Assembly (NCBI GenBank): GCA_016192145.1
Contig: JACPUT010000006.1
Coordinates: forward strand, 434,001 to 498,000
Reading direction: 5' to 3'
Source: Acidobacteriota bacterium
Lineage (GTDB): Bacteria > Acidobacteriota > Holophagae > Holophagales > Holophagaceae
DNA: 64,000 nt
Below the pieces are notes generated by a model. It was not told the DNA's origin, searched no databases, and saw only the letters and a list, made by a program, of their open reading frames with translations. The position numbers and the translations under genes are program-made. Positions 7,996-20,806 of the stretch are shown here, piece after piece; positions within the stretch are counted from its first letter, which is position 1, and every line of letters begins with the position of its first letter.

Positions 7996-8727
7996 CTACA
8001 AACCCAGACGCTGTTTCAGGCTGTGGGCCGCCGAGCGGCTGGCCTCCAGCTCCACCCCTTCGGCCACGAGCACGGCCCGGCGGCCGCTGGGCAGGCTGCG
8101 GATGCCGAGCACGGCCTCCGGGCGCAGGAGGAGGTGGCGCTGGATGCGCATGAGCCCTGTGCCGGGGAAGGCCTGCTCCACTTCGGTGAGGCTCACCCAG
8201 GTGGTGCGGAACTTCTGCTTGCCGGCGTGGACCCACACCACCTGATCGATCACCTCGAAGTGGCTCACCCGCTTCAGTTCGAGGAGGAGCTTGCCCTCGC
8301 CGGCCTTCACGGGGAAGCGCACGTTGGGGGCCGGCAGCATGGCCTTGAGCTCGCTGCCCGTGCGCCGGGGCACCTGATTGCCCTGGAGCCGGGCCAGGGT
8401 CTTCTCCAGCCGCTCGGCGGTGACGGGCTTCACGAGGAAATCCACGGCCGCGTGCTCGAAGGCCTGCACGGCGTATTCGGCGTTGGCGGTGACGAACACG
8501 ATGGCCGGGGGATTCTCGAGCTCCGCCAGCACCTCGATGCCCGAGAGGCTGGGCATGTGGATGTCTAGGAAGAGCGCATCCAGCTGGTGATCCCCCTTCA
8601 TCCACTCCAGCAGGGCGTGGCCATCCTCGAACTCCTGGAGCACCTCGCAGCCCGCTTCCCGGAGCAGCCGCCCCAGGCGGTTCAGGGCGACGGGTTCGTC
8701 ATCGGCGAGGGCGACACGGAGGGACAT
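7996..8727 (-). CDS. LytTR-family response regulator
   Basis: A 243-residue two-domain response regulator. The receiver (residues 1-120) has the acidic pair D9/D10, the phospho-acceptor D55 in LFLDIHMPS, a conserved T80 and K100 in FLVKPV. The C-terminal LytTR DNA-binding domain (about 140-243) contains [15 protein letters not shown] and [15 protein letters not shown]. Such regulators bind imperfect direct repeats upstream of targets. The gene is divergent, by 75 bp, from a large hybrid histidine kinase that ends in an Hpt domain and is its most likely phosphodonor. The upstream in-frame region is antisense to the kinase and was excluded. Confidence 0.93.
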   Translation of the reverse strand: MSLRVALADDEPVALNRLGRLLREAGCEVLQEFEDGHALLEWMKGDHQLDALFLDIHMPSLSGIEVLAELENPPAIVFVTANAEYAVQAFEHAAVDFLVKPVTAERLEKTLARLQGNQVPRRTGSELKAMLPAPNVRFPVKAGEGKLLLELKRVSHFEVIDQVVWVHAGKQKFRTTWVSLTEVEQAFPGTGLMRIQRHLLLRPEAVLGIRSLPSGRRAVLVAEGVELEASRSAAHSLKQRLGL

Positions 8728-8802
8728 GGATACCCGGAGCAAGGGGGGGTGGAAGCGATTCTTTGCCAGCCTACCGCCGCAGGCCGTGATAATCCATGGA
8801 CC

Positions 8803-13173
<4,371 letters not shown>

Positions 13174-13187
13174 GGAATCCCCCGGGC

Positions 13188-13218
13188 GGGCGAAGGCGAA
13201 GCAATCTCGCCTTCGCCC
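13188..13218 (+). terminator. Hairpin downstream of the hybrid kinase
   Basis: A perfect 12-bp stem GGGCGAAGGCGA / TCGCCTTCGCCC encloses a 7-nt loop, starting 15 bp after the kinase stop. It is very stable but no U-run follows, so it may terminate weakly, protect the 3' end, or act as a simple dyad. Confidence 0.5.
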
Positions 13219-13283
13219 CGACCTTGTGATGAAAGACATAGGGGGCGGGGCCCATGTTTGCGCCAGCCGTCGGGAGGTTCCAA

Positions 13284-13709
13284 ATGGTGAACCGGGTCCT
13301 CGTTGGTATCGATTTTTCCAAGGCCAGCCGGGCGGCCCTGGCCCGGGCCGCCGCCTGGGCCGAGCGGCTCCACCTTCCTCTGATCGTGCTCCACGTGGTG
13401 GAACATCCGGAGAAGGAGCTATTCCGCCTCTACGCGCCCATGGGCGACCCCGCCTGGTTCCACGAATTCGAACCGAAGGCGCAGGAGCTGCTTGATGAAT
13501 GGATCGCGCCTTACTCGTTCGCGAAGGGGTGGATCCGCCATGGCAACGCGGCGAAGGAAATCATCGCGGAGGCCGATGCGCGCACCCTCGTCGTGGTGGG
13601 GCATGTGGGGCACGGCGCCCTGGATGCCCTGTTCGGCAGCACGGCCGAGCGGGTGGTCCGGGGCGCGCTGGGCGATGTGCTGGTGGTGAAGGCACCCCAC
13701 CAGGGCTGA
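13284..13709 (+). CDS. Universal stress protein, UspA family
   Basis: A 141-residue single-domain Usp protein of normal length. It has the N-terminal strand VLVGIDFSKASRAAL, the central HVVEHP strand and the ATP-binding type signature G-H-x-G-H-G-x8-G-S at VGHVGHGALDALFGSTAERV. This suggests a nucleotide-binding Usp. The ATG at 13284 follows a GGGAGG ribosome-binding site; an upstream ATG at 13254 would add ten unrelated residues. It lies between the hybrid kinase and an outer-membrane protein gene on the same strand. Its role is probably general stress resistance. Confidence 0.92.
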   Translation: MVNRVLVGIDFSKASRAALARAAAWAERLHLPLIVLHVVEHPEKELFRLYAPMGDPAWFHEFEPKAQELLDEWIAPYSFAKGWIRHGNAAKEIIAEADARTLVVVGHVGHGALDALFGSTAERVVRGALGDVLVVKAPHQG

Positions 13710-13741
13710 GCCGGGGTGGAGAACTTGAACGGGAGGGCGTC

Positions 13742-14374
13742 ATGAAGTCGCTTCGATCGGCCCTGCTCCTGGCTTCCCTGCCCCTGGCGCTCCAGGGCCA
13801 GGGCGCGCCCGGCCCCGAGGGGTGGTACCTCGGCGCGGAGTTGGGCCGTGTGAACCTCCGGATCCCGGGCCGCAGCATGGAGATGGAGGGTATCCAGTTC
13901 ACGGATGTGAACGCCTCCGCCGACGAGGCGGGCATCAAGGGGTATGGCGGCTACTGGATCACGCCCCACTTCGGGTTCGAGTTCGGCTTCGCCTCGCTGG
14001 GCAACGTGGATGCGTCCTTCAGCTACGCCCTGCCGCCCTCGGAGACGGGCACCGGCGTGACGAAGGTGGCCGTGTCGAACACGACGCTCTCGCTCCAGAT
14101 GGCACAGCAGTGGAACCGGTTCTTTTTCTTCGCCCGGGGAGGGATGCAGTTCTGGAAGCTCTCCTACGACACCACCTTCCGGCTCAGCTCAGGTGGCTCC
14201 CAGGTCCGGACGCTCGACAAGAGCGGCAACAGCTTCTTCTGGGGCGCCGGCGCCGAGTGGAACCTCAAGGGCAGCTGGAACCTCCGCCTCGAAGGCGAAG
14301 TGCTGAAGATGGACATCACCGATGCGAAGGTGATCTCGCTGGGGCTCAGCTATACGTTCAAGTCCCTGAAGTGA
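13742..14374 (+). CDS. Outer-membrane beta-barrel protein
   Basis: A 210-residue protein with a clear signal peptide (MKSLRSALLLASLPLALQ...). Amphipathic strands rich in aromatic residues follow, such as GWYLGAELGRVNL, HFGFEFGFASLGN and RFFFFARGGMQFW. The last strand ends in SLGLSYTFKSLK, consistent with an OmpA/OmpW-like 8-stranded porin-type barrel. No peptidoglycan-binding OmpA domain is present. The ribosome-binding site is GGGAGG. It follows uspA by 32 bp and may be in the same transcript. The substrate or function is unknown. Confidence 0.85.
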   Translation: MKSLRSALLLASLPLALQGQGAPGPEGWYLGAELGRVNLRIPGRSMEMEGIQFTDVNASADEAGIKGYGGYWITPHFGFEFGFASLGNVDASFSYALPPSETGTGVTKVAVSNTTLSLQMAQQWNRFFFFARGGMQFWKLSYDTTFRLSSGGSQVRTLDKSGNSFFWGAGAEWNLKGSWNLRLEGEVLKMDITDAKVISLGLSYTFKSLK

Positions 14375-14375
14375 G

Positions 14376-15848
14376 TTACACCCGTTCATGCGGCAGCGTG
14401 GGCAACGGCGCGTAGAGCGTGGCGTTGGGATCCACGAAGTAGAAGTTGCTGATGCGGCCGCTGTAGGCGCAGGCGTATTGCTGGATCTGGTCGGCGAAGC
14501 GGGTCTGCTCGTAGCCATCCCGGAACATGGGGCCCCAGAGGGGGCTGAAGGCCGCCTCCACGGTGTGGTTCAGCAGGGCCACCTCCCGCGCGTGGTCCTC
14601 GGCGCGGCGGGTCTGCTCGTCGGCTTCCCGCAGGAGGCCGGCGATCTCGTGATCCAGGGCGGCCAGGGCCTCGGGGCTCGCCTTGGGGGCGAGGACGTGG
14701 CGCCGCGCCTTCTGGCCGGCGGCCTGATCGCGGAGGGCCGAGGCCTTGCGCAGGGCGCGGCGGCGCATGCTCTCCAGGCGGATCACCTCCCGCAGCTCGC
14801 CGGATTTCTGCTCCAGCAGCTCCAGCTCGCGCTCCAGCTCCGGCACGAGCAGCATGGTGCGCCAGGAGGCCGTCTTCTTGCTGCGGAGCACGTCGCCGTA
14901 GATGTGATCGCCCACGTAGAGGATGTCCTCGCCGCTGGCCCCCAGGCGCTCCTCCAGCCAGGCGGAGTTGCCGCCCACGTAGGCGTGGGGATGTCCCGGG
15001 ACGGGCACGGGCTCCGTGCCCTCCGTATAGAAGCCCGGCTTCCGGGACTGCACCACGATGAGGTCGAAGTAGTCCGTCCATGCGGGGCAGGTGTCGCTCT
15101 GGCCGTCGAGCATGTGGCTCATGACGCCGTGGGTGAAGGTCCACTCGCTGTTCGTGAGGAGGAACACCTTCTTGCCGCCCCGGCGCAGGCGCTCCAGCGC
15201 GGGGCCGAGCTGGGGATCCTTGGGGATGAAGAAGTCCCGGTGGGTGAGGATCTCCGCCTTCATGTCGCCCTGGCGATGGGCGGTGTCGATGGCCCAGCGC
15301 ACGTCGTGGAAGAGGGCGGGGTAGTCCTTGCCGGGGAGCTTGCCCGCGTCGAGGGCCTCCACCAGTTGGGCATAGAGGCCGCACTCGGAGATCTCGAAGA
15401 GGGTGTCGATGCTCCGGAACCCGGGCGTGCTCACGGCGAGGCGCTTCCGCCCGTAGAGGGCCTCCACCTCGGCCGTGCTGAGCATGCGCCGCCCGTGGGC
15501 GGCGCGCACCACCTGGCGATCCGCCGCCAGCTTCAGCAGGTTGCCGTGGTCGCCATCGAGGATGAGGCCGCGCACGGCGAAGGCGGGATCGAAGTGGGCC
15601 TCCAGCAGCCAGACGGGATAGTCCTTCTCGCGCACGAGGAAGCGCAGGGACTTGGTGAAGGCCAGCGCATCGATCTCCGGGCTGCGGTACCGGGCCAGGG
15701 TGTAGTCCATATCGAAGCCCACGGCCCGCACTTCTCCCAGGGGGAGATCCCGCAGGGCGAAGACCTTGTGGGAGGGCGGCAGGCGATCCGGAGCCCCCTG
15801 ATCCCAGGAGCGGGGGATGGCGAGCAGCGAAGGGGCGACGGTCTTCAT
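14376..15848 (-). CDS. HAD-superfamily 5'-nucleotidase (HAD-IG, cN-II-like)
   Basis: A 490-residue protein of the purine 5'-nucleotidase-like HAD-IG family. The nucleophile motif is D46-x-D48 in GFDMDYTLARY. Motif II is VFLLTNSEW and motif III is ILYVGDHIYGDVLRSKK. A coiled-coil region rich in Glu/Arg occupies about 360-430 before the conserved C-terminus. These enzymes dephosphorylate nucleoside monophosphates in the cytoplasm. The start ATG at 15848 was chosen over an upstream one because earlier codons oppose the TonB receptor leader. The gene is convergent with the porin gene, with a one-base gap between stops. Confidence 0.93.
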   Translation of the reverse strand: MKTVAPSLLAIPRSWDQGAPDRLPPSHKVFALRDLPLGEVRAVGFDMDYTLARYRSPEIDALAFTKSLRFLVREKDYPVWLLEAHFDPAFAVRGLILDGDHGNLLKLAADRQVVRAAHGRRMLSTAEVEALYGRKRLAVSTPGFRSIDTLFEISECGLYAQLVEALDAGKLPGKDYPALFHDVRWAIDTAHRQGDMKAEILTHRDFFIPKDPQLGPALERLRRGGKKVFLLTNSEWTFTHGVMSHMLDGQSDTCPAWTDYFDLIVVQSRKPGFYTEGTEPVPVPGHPHAYVGGNSAWLEERLGASGEDILYVGDHIYGDVLRSKKTASWRTMLLVPELERELELLEQKSGELREVIRLESMRRRALRKASALRDQAAGQKARRHVLAPKASPEALAALDHEIAGLLREADEQTRRAEDHAREVALLNHTVEAAFSPLWGPMFRDGYEQTRFADQIQQYACAYSGRISNFYFVDPNATLYAPLPTLPHERV

Positions 15849-15953
15849 GGTTCCCAAGATATCGGGTTCCCCATGGCGGAGGATGAGGGGAGCCCGTCCC
15901 CATCCATGAATCGCCTGCGTATCATGGGAGTGACCTATCACCACGAGGTAACC

Positions 15954-18827
15954 GTGCGCCCACGCATGCTGGCCCTTCTCGCCGCGAATCTCCCCCTATT
16001 GGCCCAGAGCACGGGCATGACCACGGCGGATCTGCAGGGAAGGGCCCAGGATGCGGCCTCGCGCAAGCCGCTGCCGAGGGCGGAAGTGCGTGCCACCCGC
16101 CGGAGCACGGGGGAGACCTTCACCCAGGTCGCGGATGGCGGCGGGGCCTTCCACCTGCGCCTCCTGCCCGTGGGCCTCTACGATCTCGAGGTCGCCGCGG
16201 CGGGCTTCGCCCCCCGGCGGATTTCAGGCCTGGCCTTGAACGTCGGCGCCACCCGGGGCGTGGACGTGGCCCTCGTGCCCATGGCGGAGGCGGCCGTCGC
16301 CGTGGAAGCGCCGCACCCGATGCTGGATCCCTCCAACACGCAGGTCTCCGCCCTCGTGGATCAGCGGGCCATCCAGAACCTGCCCATCAACCGCCGCACC
16401 TACGAGGACTTCAGCCTCACCACGCCCCAGGTCACCACGGGCAATCCCGCCGTGGCTAGCCCCGGCTCGGGCAGCTCCAACCTCGTCTTCGCGGGGGTTA
16501 CCTCCCGCCAGAACAACTTCCTCGTGGATGGCCTGGACAACAACGACCTCGGCGGCGGCGCCGTGCGCCAGTCCTTCAGCCAGGAGGCCATCCAGGAATT
16601 CCAGGTGGTGACGGATGGCTTTTCCGCCGAGTACGGCCGCGCCGCCGGCGGCGTGCTGAACATCGTCACCAAGTCCGGCGGCAACACCTTCAGCGGCTCC
16701 ACCTTCTTCTTCGAGCGCCCGGGCAGCCTGGATGCGCGCGCCCCCCAGGGCAACGGCACCCGGGAGTACCGCCAGCACCAGTACGGGGCCTCCGCGAGCG
16801 GGCCCATCGTGAAGGACCGCCTCTACTACTTCGTCGCCGTGGAGCGCATGGAGGCCCGGGACGAGAACCAGGTGACCCTGGATCCCACGGTGCTCGCGGC
16901 CCTGAGTGCCGGGGGCTTCCCCACGGCGGGCGGGGCCCAGGGCTTCGGCCAGCGGGACAGCTCCGCCTTCGCGCGCCTGGATTTCGATCAGAGCCCCACC
17001 AGCCGCTGGAGCCTGCGCTTCAACCTGGGCAGCGCCGTGGATGAAAACCAGCTGCCCTGGGGCGGCATCACGGCCCGCAGCGCGGGCGGCTCCCGCCGGA
17101 CCACGGATCGCGGCTACGCCCTGGCCCACCAGTGGACGCCCGGCGCCACGTTGCTGAATGACTTCCGCCTCCTCTACGGGGTGCGCAGCAACACCTTCGA
17201 ATCCCTGGATGCCACGGGCGGCGTGGGCCTGCAGATCCTCGGCACGGCGACCGTGGGCACCAACCGCCTCGCCCCCCAGGATGTCCACGTGCGCTACCGC
17301 CACCTCGTGGACACGGTGACGCTGCTGGCTGGCGACCACACGCTCAAGGCGGGGGTGGATCTGCTCTCCTCCGTGAACGAGGCCACCGTGCCCCAGAACT
17401 TCGCGGGACTTCACGTCTTCGCCGCCCTGCCCACCCTGGGCATCCCCACGGCCCTGATGGCCTTCCAGTTCGGCGTGCCCGTGGCCTTCGTCCAGAGCTT
17501 CGGCGATCCCCACCTCAAATTCTCCGCCGCCTACGACAGCGCCTTCCTCCAGGAGGAGTGGCAGGCCACGCCCCAGCTGCTGCTGAAGGCGGGCCTCCGC
17601 TACGATCGCCAGCGCCTGCCCACCTTCCCGAACGCGACCGCCTACCAGGCCCTGGACAATCCGCCCGCCACGGTGGATCCCACCTATGGCCCCACGCGGC
17701 TGCCCGATGGCCCCCATCCCTACTCCCAACTGATGCATGCCCGGCACGACTGGAGCGACTCCCGCCTCTCGCCCCGCCTCGCCTTCAGCTGGCACCCCGA
17801 CGCCCAGTGGAAGGTCTATGGCGGCGCCGGCGACTTCGCCGGCAGCGTGCTGCTGGGCCCCCTCTACGGCACCCTGCTCTTCAACGGCACCTCCATCCAG
17901 ACGCTGATCCAGACCATCCAGGATCCGCCGGCCCAGAGTTCCCTCGCCGCCTGGGCCCAGCCGGGCCACCGCTATTCCGCCGTGCCCCCAGGCCCCCAGG
18001 TGATCACGCTGCCGGGTGAACAGGGCCTGCCCACCACGCGCCAGCTCCACCTCGGCCTGGAGTGGACGCCCCGGCCCGATCTGCGCGTGACCCTGGACCT
18101 CGTGAAGTCCAAGGGCTCCGGCTTCAACAACGCGCGGGACGTGAACGCCTTCGTGGTCTACGACAACGCCGGCACGCCCGTGCTCCGCCGCCCCGATCTG
18201 CGCTTCTCCAGCATCATCCTCGCCGAGGGGTCGGGCGAGAGCCGCTACCTCGCGCAGAGCCTTTCCGCCACCTGGAAGCCGCGGGAGGCCTTCAGCCTCC
18301 AGGCCAGCTACACCCACAGCAAGACCGAGGACAACTTCATCGACTACACCACCGATTTCAAAGCCCAGGACACCTTCGACGTGGACAGCGAGTGGGGGCC
18401 CAGCTACCAGGATCAGACCCACCGTGTGGTCGTGAGCGGCGTCTGGATGAGCTCCTCCCAGGGCAGCCTCTGGGCCCGGGACTGGACGCTCGCCTTCATC
18501 GGCCGCTACGCCTCGGGGCGGCCCTACACGAAGCTCCTGGGCTACGACCAGAACCTGAACGGCGACGCCACCTCCGACCGCCCCGTGGGCCTGGGCCGCA
18601 ACTCCGAGACGGGCCCCAGCACCCGCAACCTGGATCTGCGCGTCGCCCGCAGCTTCCCCCTGGGCGCCACGCGTCTGGAGCTGCGCGCCGAAGTCTTCAA
18701 CTGCTTCAACACGACGAACGTGCTGCTCCAGCAGAACGACCTCGCCTCCACCACCCCCGCCTACGGCTCGCCCATCGCCTACGGGCCCAAGCGGCAGTTC
18801 CAGTTCGGGGCGCGGCTGACGTTTTAG
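15954..18827 (+). CDS. TonB-dependent receptor with carboxypeptidase-regulatory-like N-domain
   Basis: A 957-residue outer-membrane receptor of the Oar/CarO-like type common in Acidobacteriota. A signal peptide (LALLAANLPLLAQ) is followed by a carboxypeptidase-regulatory-like beta-sandwich (DLQGRAQDAASRKPL...). Next come the plug domain (FLVDGLDNNDLGGG, GFSAEYGRAAGGVLNIVTKSGGN split by a few residues) and a barrel of about 700 residues ending in the aromatic signature FQFGARLTF. It probably imports a siderophore, glycan or peptide using ExbBD-TonB energy. GTG 15954 has a GAGG site upstream; ATG 15966 is the alternative. No partner lipoprotein is adjacent, so this is not SusCD. Confidence 0.93.
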   Translation: MRPRMLALLAANLPLLAQSTGMTTADLQGRAQDAASRKPLPRAEVRATRRSTGETFTQVADGGGAFHLRLLPVGLYDLEVAAAGFAPRRISGLALNVGATRGVDVALVPMAEAAVAVEAPHPMLDPSNTQVSALVDQRAIQNLPINRRTYEDFSLTTPQVTTGNPAVASPGSGSSNLVFAGVTSRQNNFLVDGLDNNDLGGGAVRQSFSQEAIQEFQVVTDGFSAEYGRAAGGVLNIVTKSGGNTFSGSTFFFERPGSLDARAPQGNGTREYRQHQYGASASGPIVKDRLYYFVAVERMEARDENQVTLDPTVLAALSAGGFPTAGGAQGFGQRDSSAFARLDFDQSPTSRWSLRFNLGSAVDENQLPWGGITARSAGGSRRTTDRGYALAHQWTPGATLLNDFRLLYGVRSNTFESLDATGGVGLQILGTATVGTNRLAPQDVHVRYRHLVDTVTLLAGDHTLKAGVDLLSSVNEATVPQNFAGLHVFAALPTLGIPTALMAFQFGVPVAFVQSFGDPHLKFSAAYDSAFLQEEWQATPQLLLKAGLRYDRQRLPTFPNATAYQALDNPPATVDPTYGPTRLPDGPHPYSQLMHARHDWSDSRLSPRLAFSWHPDAQWKVYGGAGDFAGSVLLGPLYGTLLFNGTSIQTLIQTIQDPPAQSSLAAWAQPGHRYSAVPPGPQVITLPGEQGLPTTRQLHLGLEWTPRPDLRVTLDLVKSKGSGFNNARDVNAFVVYDNAGTPVLRRPDLRFSSIILAEGSGESRYLAQSLSATWKPREAFSLQASYTHSKTEDNFIDYTTDFKAQDTFDVDSEWGPSYQDQTHRVVVSGVWMSSSQGSLWARDWTLAFIGRYASGRPYTKLLGYDQNLNGDATSDRPVGLGRNSETGPSTRNLDLRVARSFPLGATRLELRAEVFNCFNTTNVLLQQNDLASTTPAYGSPIAYGPKRQFQFGARLTF

Positions 18828-18858
18828 GCAGGATCAAGCGGTTCGACTCACGAGTACA

Positions 18859-18998
18859 GGGCTTTGGGCTCTGGGCTCTGGGCTCTGGGCTCTAGGCTGT
18901 TGCTGATTCCGGTGTTGCATCGATCTGTTCCGGGTCGAGCAGATCCGGATTCCGTACCCGGCAAGAGCCAAGAGCCAAGAGCCCAAAGCCCAAAGCCA
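18859..18998. repeat. Word-hairpin array, GGGCTCT type, with conserved centre (copy 1)
   Basis: The left arm has four near-tandem copies of GGGCTCT (GGGCTTTGGGCTCTGGGCTC...) at 18859-18898. The right arm, 18961-18998, has the complement (AAGAGCCAAGAGCCCAAAGC...). The 60-nt centre (18901-18960) contains GATTCCGGTGTTGCATCGAT and CGGGTCGAGCAGATCCGGAT. This centre is recognisably repeated at 31356-31416 and, inverted, at 53558-53614, while the words around it vary. It lies between the convergent TonB receptor and methyltransferase genes and could also act as a bidirectional terminator. Confidence 0.85.
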
Positions 18999-19014
18999 AG
19001 GACCCCCTCCGGAT

Positions 19015-19671
19015 TCAACCCGGCTCCGCCAGCAGGAGCCGGTTCTTGGGGGTGATATCCCCGGGGATCAGCTGCGTGGACACCCGGTAGCCCTGCTGGC
19101 GCAGTCGGGCCACGCGGGTGGCATCCATGGCCATGGGGCCGTCCAGCCATCCCTCCAGGCCCCCGAGGTCGCCCCCCTTGAGGTCATGGCAGCAGGGCAG
19201 CACGGCGACGCAGGCTCCGGCTTCCACGGCCCTTTCGAGGATCAGGTCAGTAAGCCCCCCGCAGGCATGGGCCGAGACCACCAGATCGTCGCGGTGCAGG
19301 GGCACGGCCCCCAGATCGGCCTCGAGGAAATCCACCCGGCCCCGCAGGCGCGGCCAGGCTTCGCATAGGGCGGTCTCCAGCCGTGAGGCGCTTTTCGGAA
19401 GGCGCAGATCCACGGCCAGGGCCTCGGGGGAGCTGTCGTCGAGCAGGAGGAGGATGTGCGCCAGCAGGCCGTGCCCGCAGGCCAGATCCACGACCCGCCG
19501 GCCCCGGAAGCGGCGCCGCACCCGGCGCGCCACTTCCCACGCCTCGTAGAGCTCCTTCCGGGGCAGGCACCCGGCCCGGCAGACGGCCCGGCCGATGGCA
19601 TCGAAGAGGGTGTCCCCCGGGAATTGGGGGAGCAGGTGCTCCGTGAGCCGGTTGCGGGAGGCGCGATCCAT
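19015..19671 (-). CDS. SAM-dependent methyltransferase-like protein
   Basis: A 218-residue protein with a Rossmann methyltransferase core. The SAM-binding motif I is VVDLACGHGLLAHIL, an acidic end of strand 2 is ALAVDLR, and VDFLEADLG follows. It then has SAHACGGLTD and VLPCCHD, a pair of motifs shared with methyltransferase-like proteins of the METTL25/GSTCD type. The substrate is unknown. The start is ATG 19671, only 4 bp after the cupin stop, so it is the second gene of a two-gene operon with that cupin. There is no signal peptide, so it acts in the cytoplasm. Confidence 0.82.
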   Translation of the reverse strand: MDRASRNRLTEHLLPQFPGDTLFDAIGRAVCRAGCLPRKELYEAWEVARRVRRRFRGRRVVDLACGHGLLAHILLLLDDSSPEALAVDLRLPKSASRLETALCEAWPRLRGRVDFLEADLGAVPLHRDDLVVSAHACGGLTDLILERAVEAGACVAVLPCCHDLKGGDLGGLEGWLDGPMAMDATRVARLRQQGYRVSTQLIPGDITPKNRLLLAEPG

Positions 19672-19675
19672 GCCG

Positions 19676-20047
19676 TCAGAGGGGCCGGAGCTGATCGGCG
19701 ATGGAGCGGGTGCGCTCCGTGACCGTGGTGCCCGTGTGCAGCGTGGACTTGCGCTCGATGAGCAGCACCTGGCACTCCTCCTCGGCCACGGGGTTGTGGC
19801 GGACCCCCTTGGGCACGACGAACAGCTCCCCTTCGGCCAGCTCGACGCTGCGATCCTCCAGCTCGATCCTCAGATGCCCCTTGAGGATGAGGAAGAGCTC
19901 ATCCTCCTCCTCATGGCTGTGCCAGGCCAGCGAACCCTGGATCTTCGCCACCTTGATGTAGGCGTCATCGACCTCCGCGATCACGCGCGGCGACCACAGC
20001 TCCGTGAGGCCGTTGGCGATGGTCTTGGGGGAGATGACGGAGGACAT
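19676..20047 (-). CDS. Small cupin-domain protein
   Basis: A 123-residue single cupin. Motif 1 is WHSHEEEDELFLILKG, with metal ligands HxH and E, and motif 2 is GELFVVPKGVRHNP with the last histidine. The length fits mannose-6-phosphate-isomerase-like or stress-related small cupins. ATG 20047 has a good AGGAG site seven bases upstream. It precedes the methyltransferase gene by 4 bp. The substrate is not predictable, but an intact metal site suggests an enzyme or metal-dependent sensor rather than a structural cupin. Confidence 0.88.
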   Translation of the reverse strand: MSSVISPKTIANGLTELWSPRVIAEVDDAYIKVAKIQGSLAWHSHEEEDELFLILKGHLRIELEDRSVELAEGELFVVPKGVRHNPVAEEECQVLLIERKSTLHTGTTVTERTRSIADQLRPL

Positions 20048-20140
20048 GGTGGCTCCTGGGGCGGCTTGTGGAAGCGCGGGCACCGACTTGAAGCGGTGGT
20101 ACCCGGCGAATCGAGTGGTTGGGCCGGGATCACCGCGCCA

Positions 20141-20665
20141 TCAAAGGGGCAACTTTTCGATGAATTCGGAAGAATAGACGAAGGTGCCGAACTCGATGGA
20201 TCTGGTTGTCGCGATATTGCCAACTTCCACGGTGATTTGTGTTTTCGGATCACCCGGGTGGGGCTTGGGCGCTTTCGTATTTTTCGGGTCACAGGCTTGG
20301 GTGTGCTGATGGGCCTCTACCTTGGGTGGAGTACAGCCCAATCCGGCGAGCCCCATGGAGAGCAGGGAAGCCGTAGCCAAGGAGAGATTGAGCTTCCGGC
20401 GGGTCATCAGGTGACGGGTGGTGATCCCACAATCCGAAGTCAGGATCCGACCATCCGGGCGCCGCCAAAGGCGGGCGCAGAGGCGTCCCTCAGATGAACG
20501 GATCAATCGAAGGGCTTCATCCCTGGACATCTTCGAGACATCAAACACATTCAGTTTGCACAAATCGCAAAAGCGAACTCGCTCATCTCCCTCCATGGAA
20601 TCCCAGGGGGCCGGGCAAGGGGACGCGATTTGAATAAGGTCGAGTGGGGAGTTTGATTCATTCAT
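20141..20665 (-). CDS. Hypothetical protein with paired-cysteine domain and central hydrophobic segment
   Basis: A 174-residue protein I cannot name. The N-terminal half has a compact cysteine motif, RFCDLCKLNVFDVSKMS, then GRLCARLWRRPDGRILTSDC, a domain seen in uncharacterised proteins of several phyla. A twin-basic stretch and hydrophobic segment (LNLSLATASLLSMGLAGLGC) follow, so the C-terminal 60 residues (HQHTQACDPKN...) may lie outside the cytoplasm, possibly lipid-anchored near C110. Codon use is less GC-biased than in the flanking genes. The opposite order of cytoplasmic Cys domain and exported tail suggests a signalling role, but this is guesswork. Confidence 0.65.
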   Translation of the reverse strand: MNESNSPLDLIQIASPCPAPWDSMEGDERVRFCDLCKLNVFDVSKMSRDEALRLIRSSEGRLCARLWRRPDGRILTSDCGITTRHLMTRRKLNLSLATASLLSMGLAGLGCTPPKVEAHQHTQACDPKNTKAPKPHPGDPKTQITVEVGNIATTRSIEFGTFVYSSEFIEKLPL

Positions 20666-20806
20666 CGAATCACCAATGGGGGTCTGAGGTCCAGCTCTCT
20701 AAACCGTTGGGAATGCCTCGCAGCGCCGGTGTCTGGTGCATTGATTGGCTAGGTGACGATAGCCGATGGAAGGTCGATGCATTAGCTGGCAAGGGCGAAC
20801 CTTCAT

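Noticed and set aside
7970-8000. Terminator GGGGCG/CGCCCC with an A6 run between the LytTR and propeller genes
   Set aside because: On the minus strand the U-run precedes the stem rather than following it, so it does not fit an intrinsic terminator in either direction.
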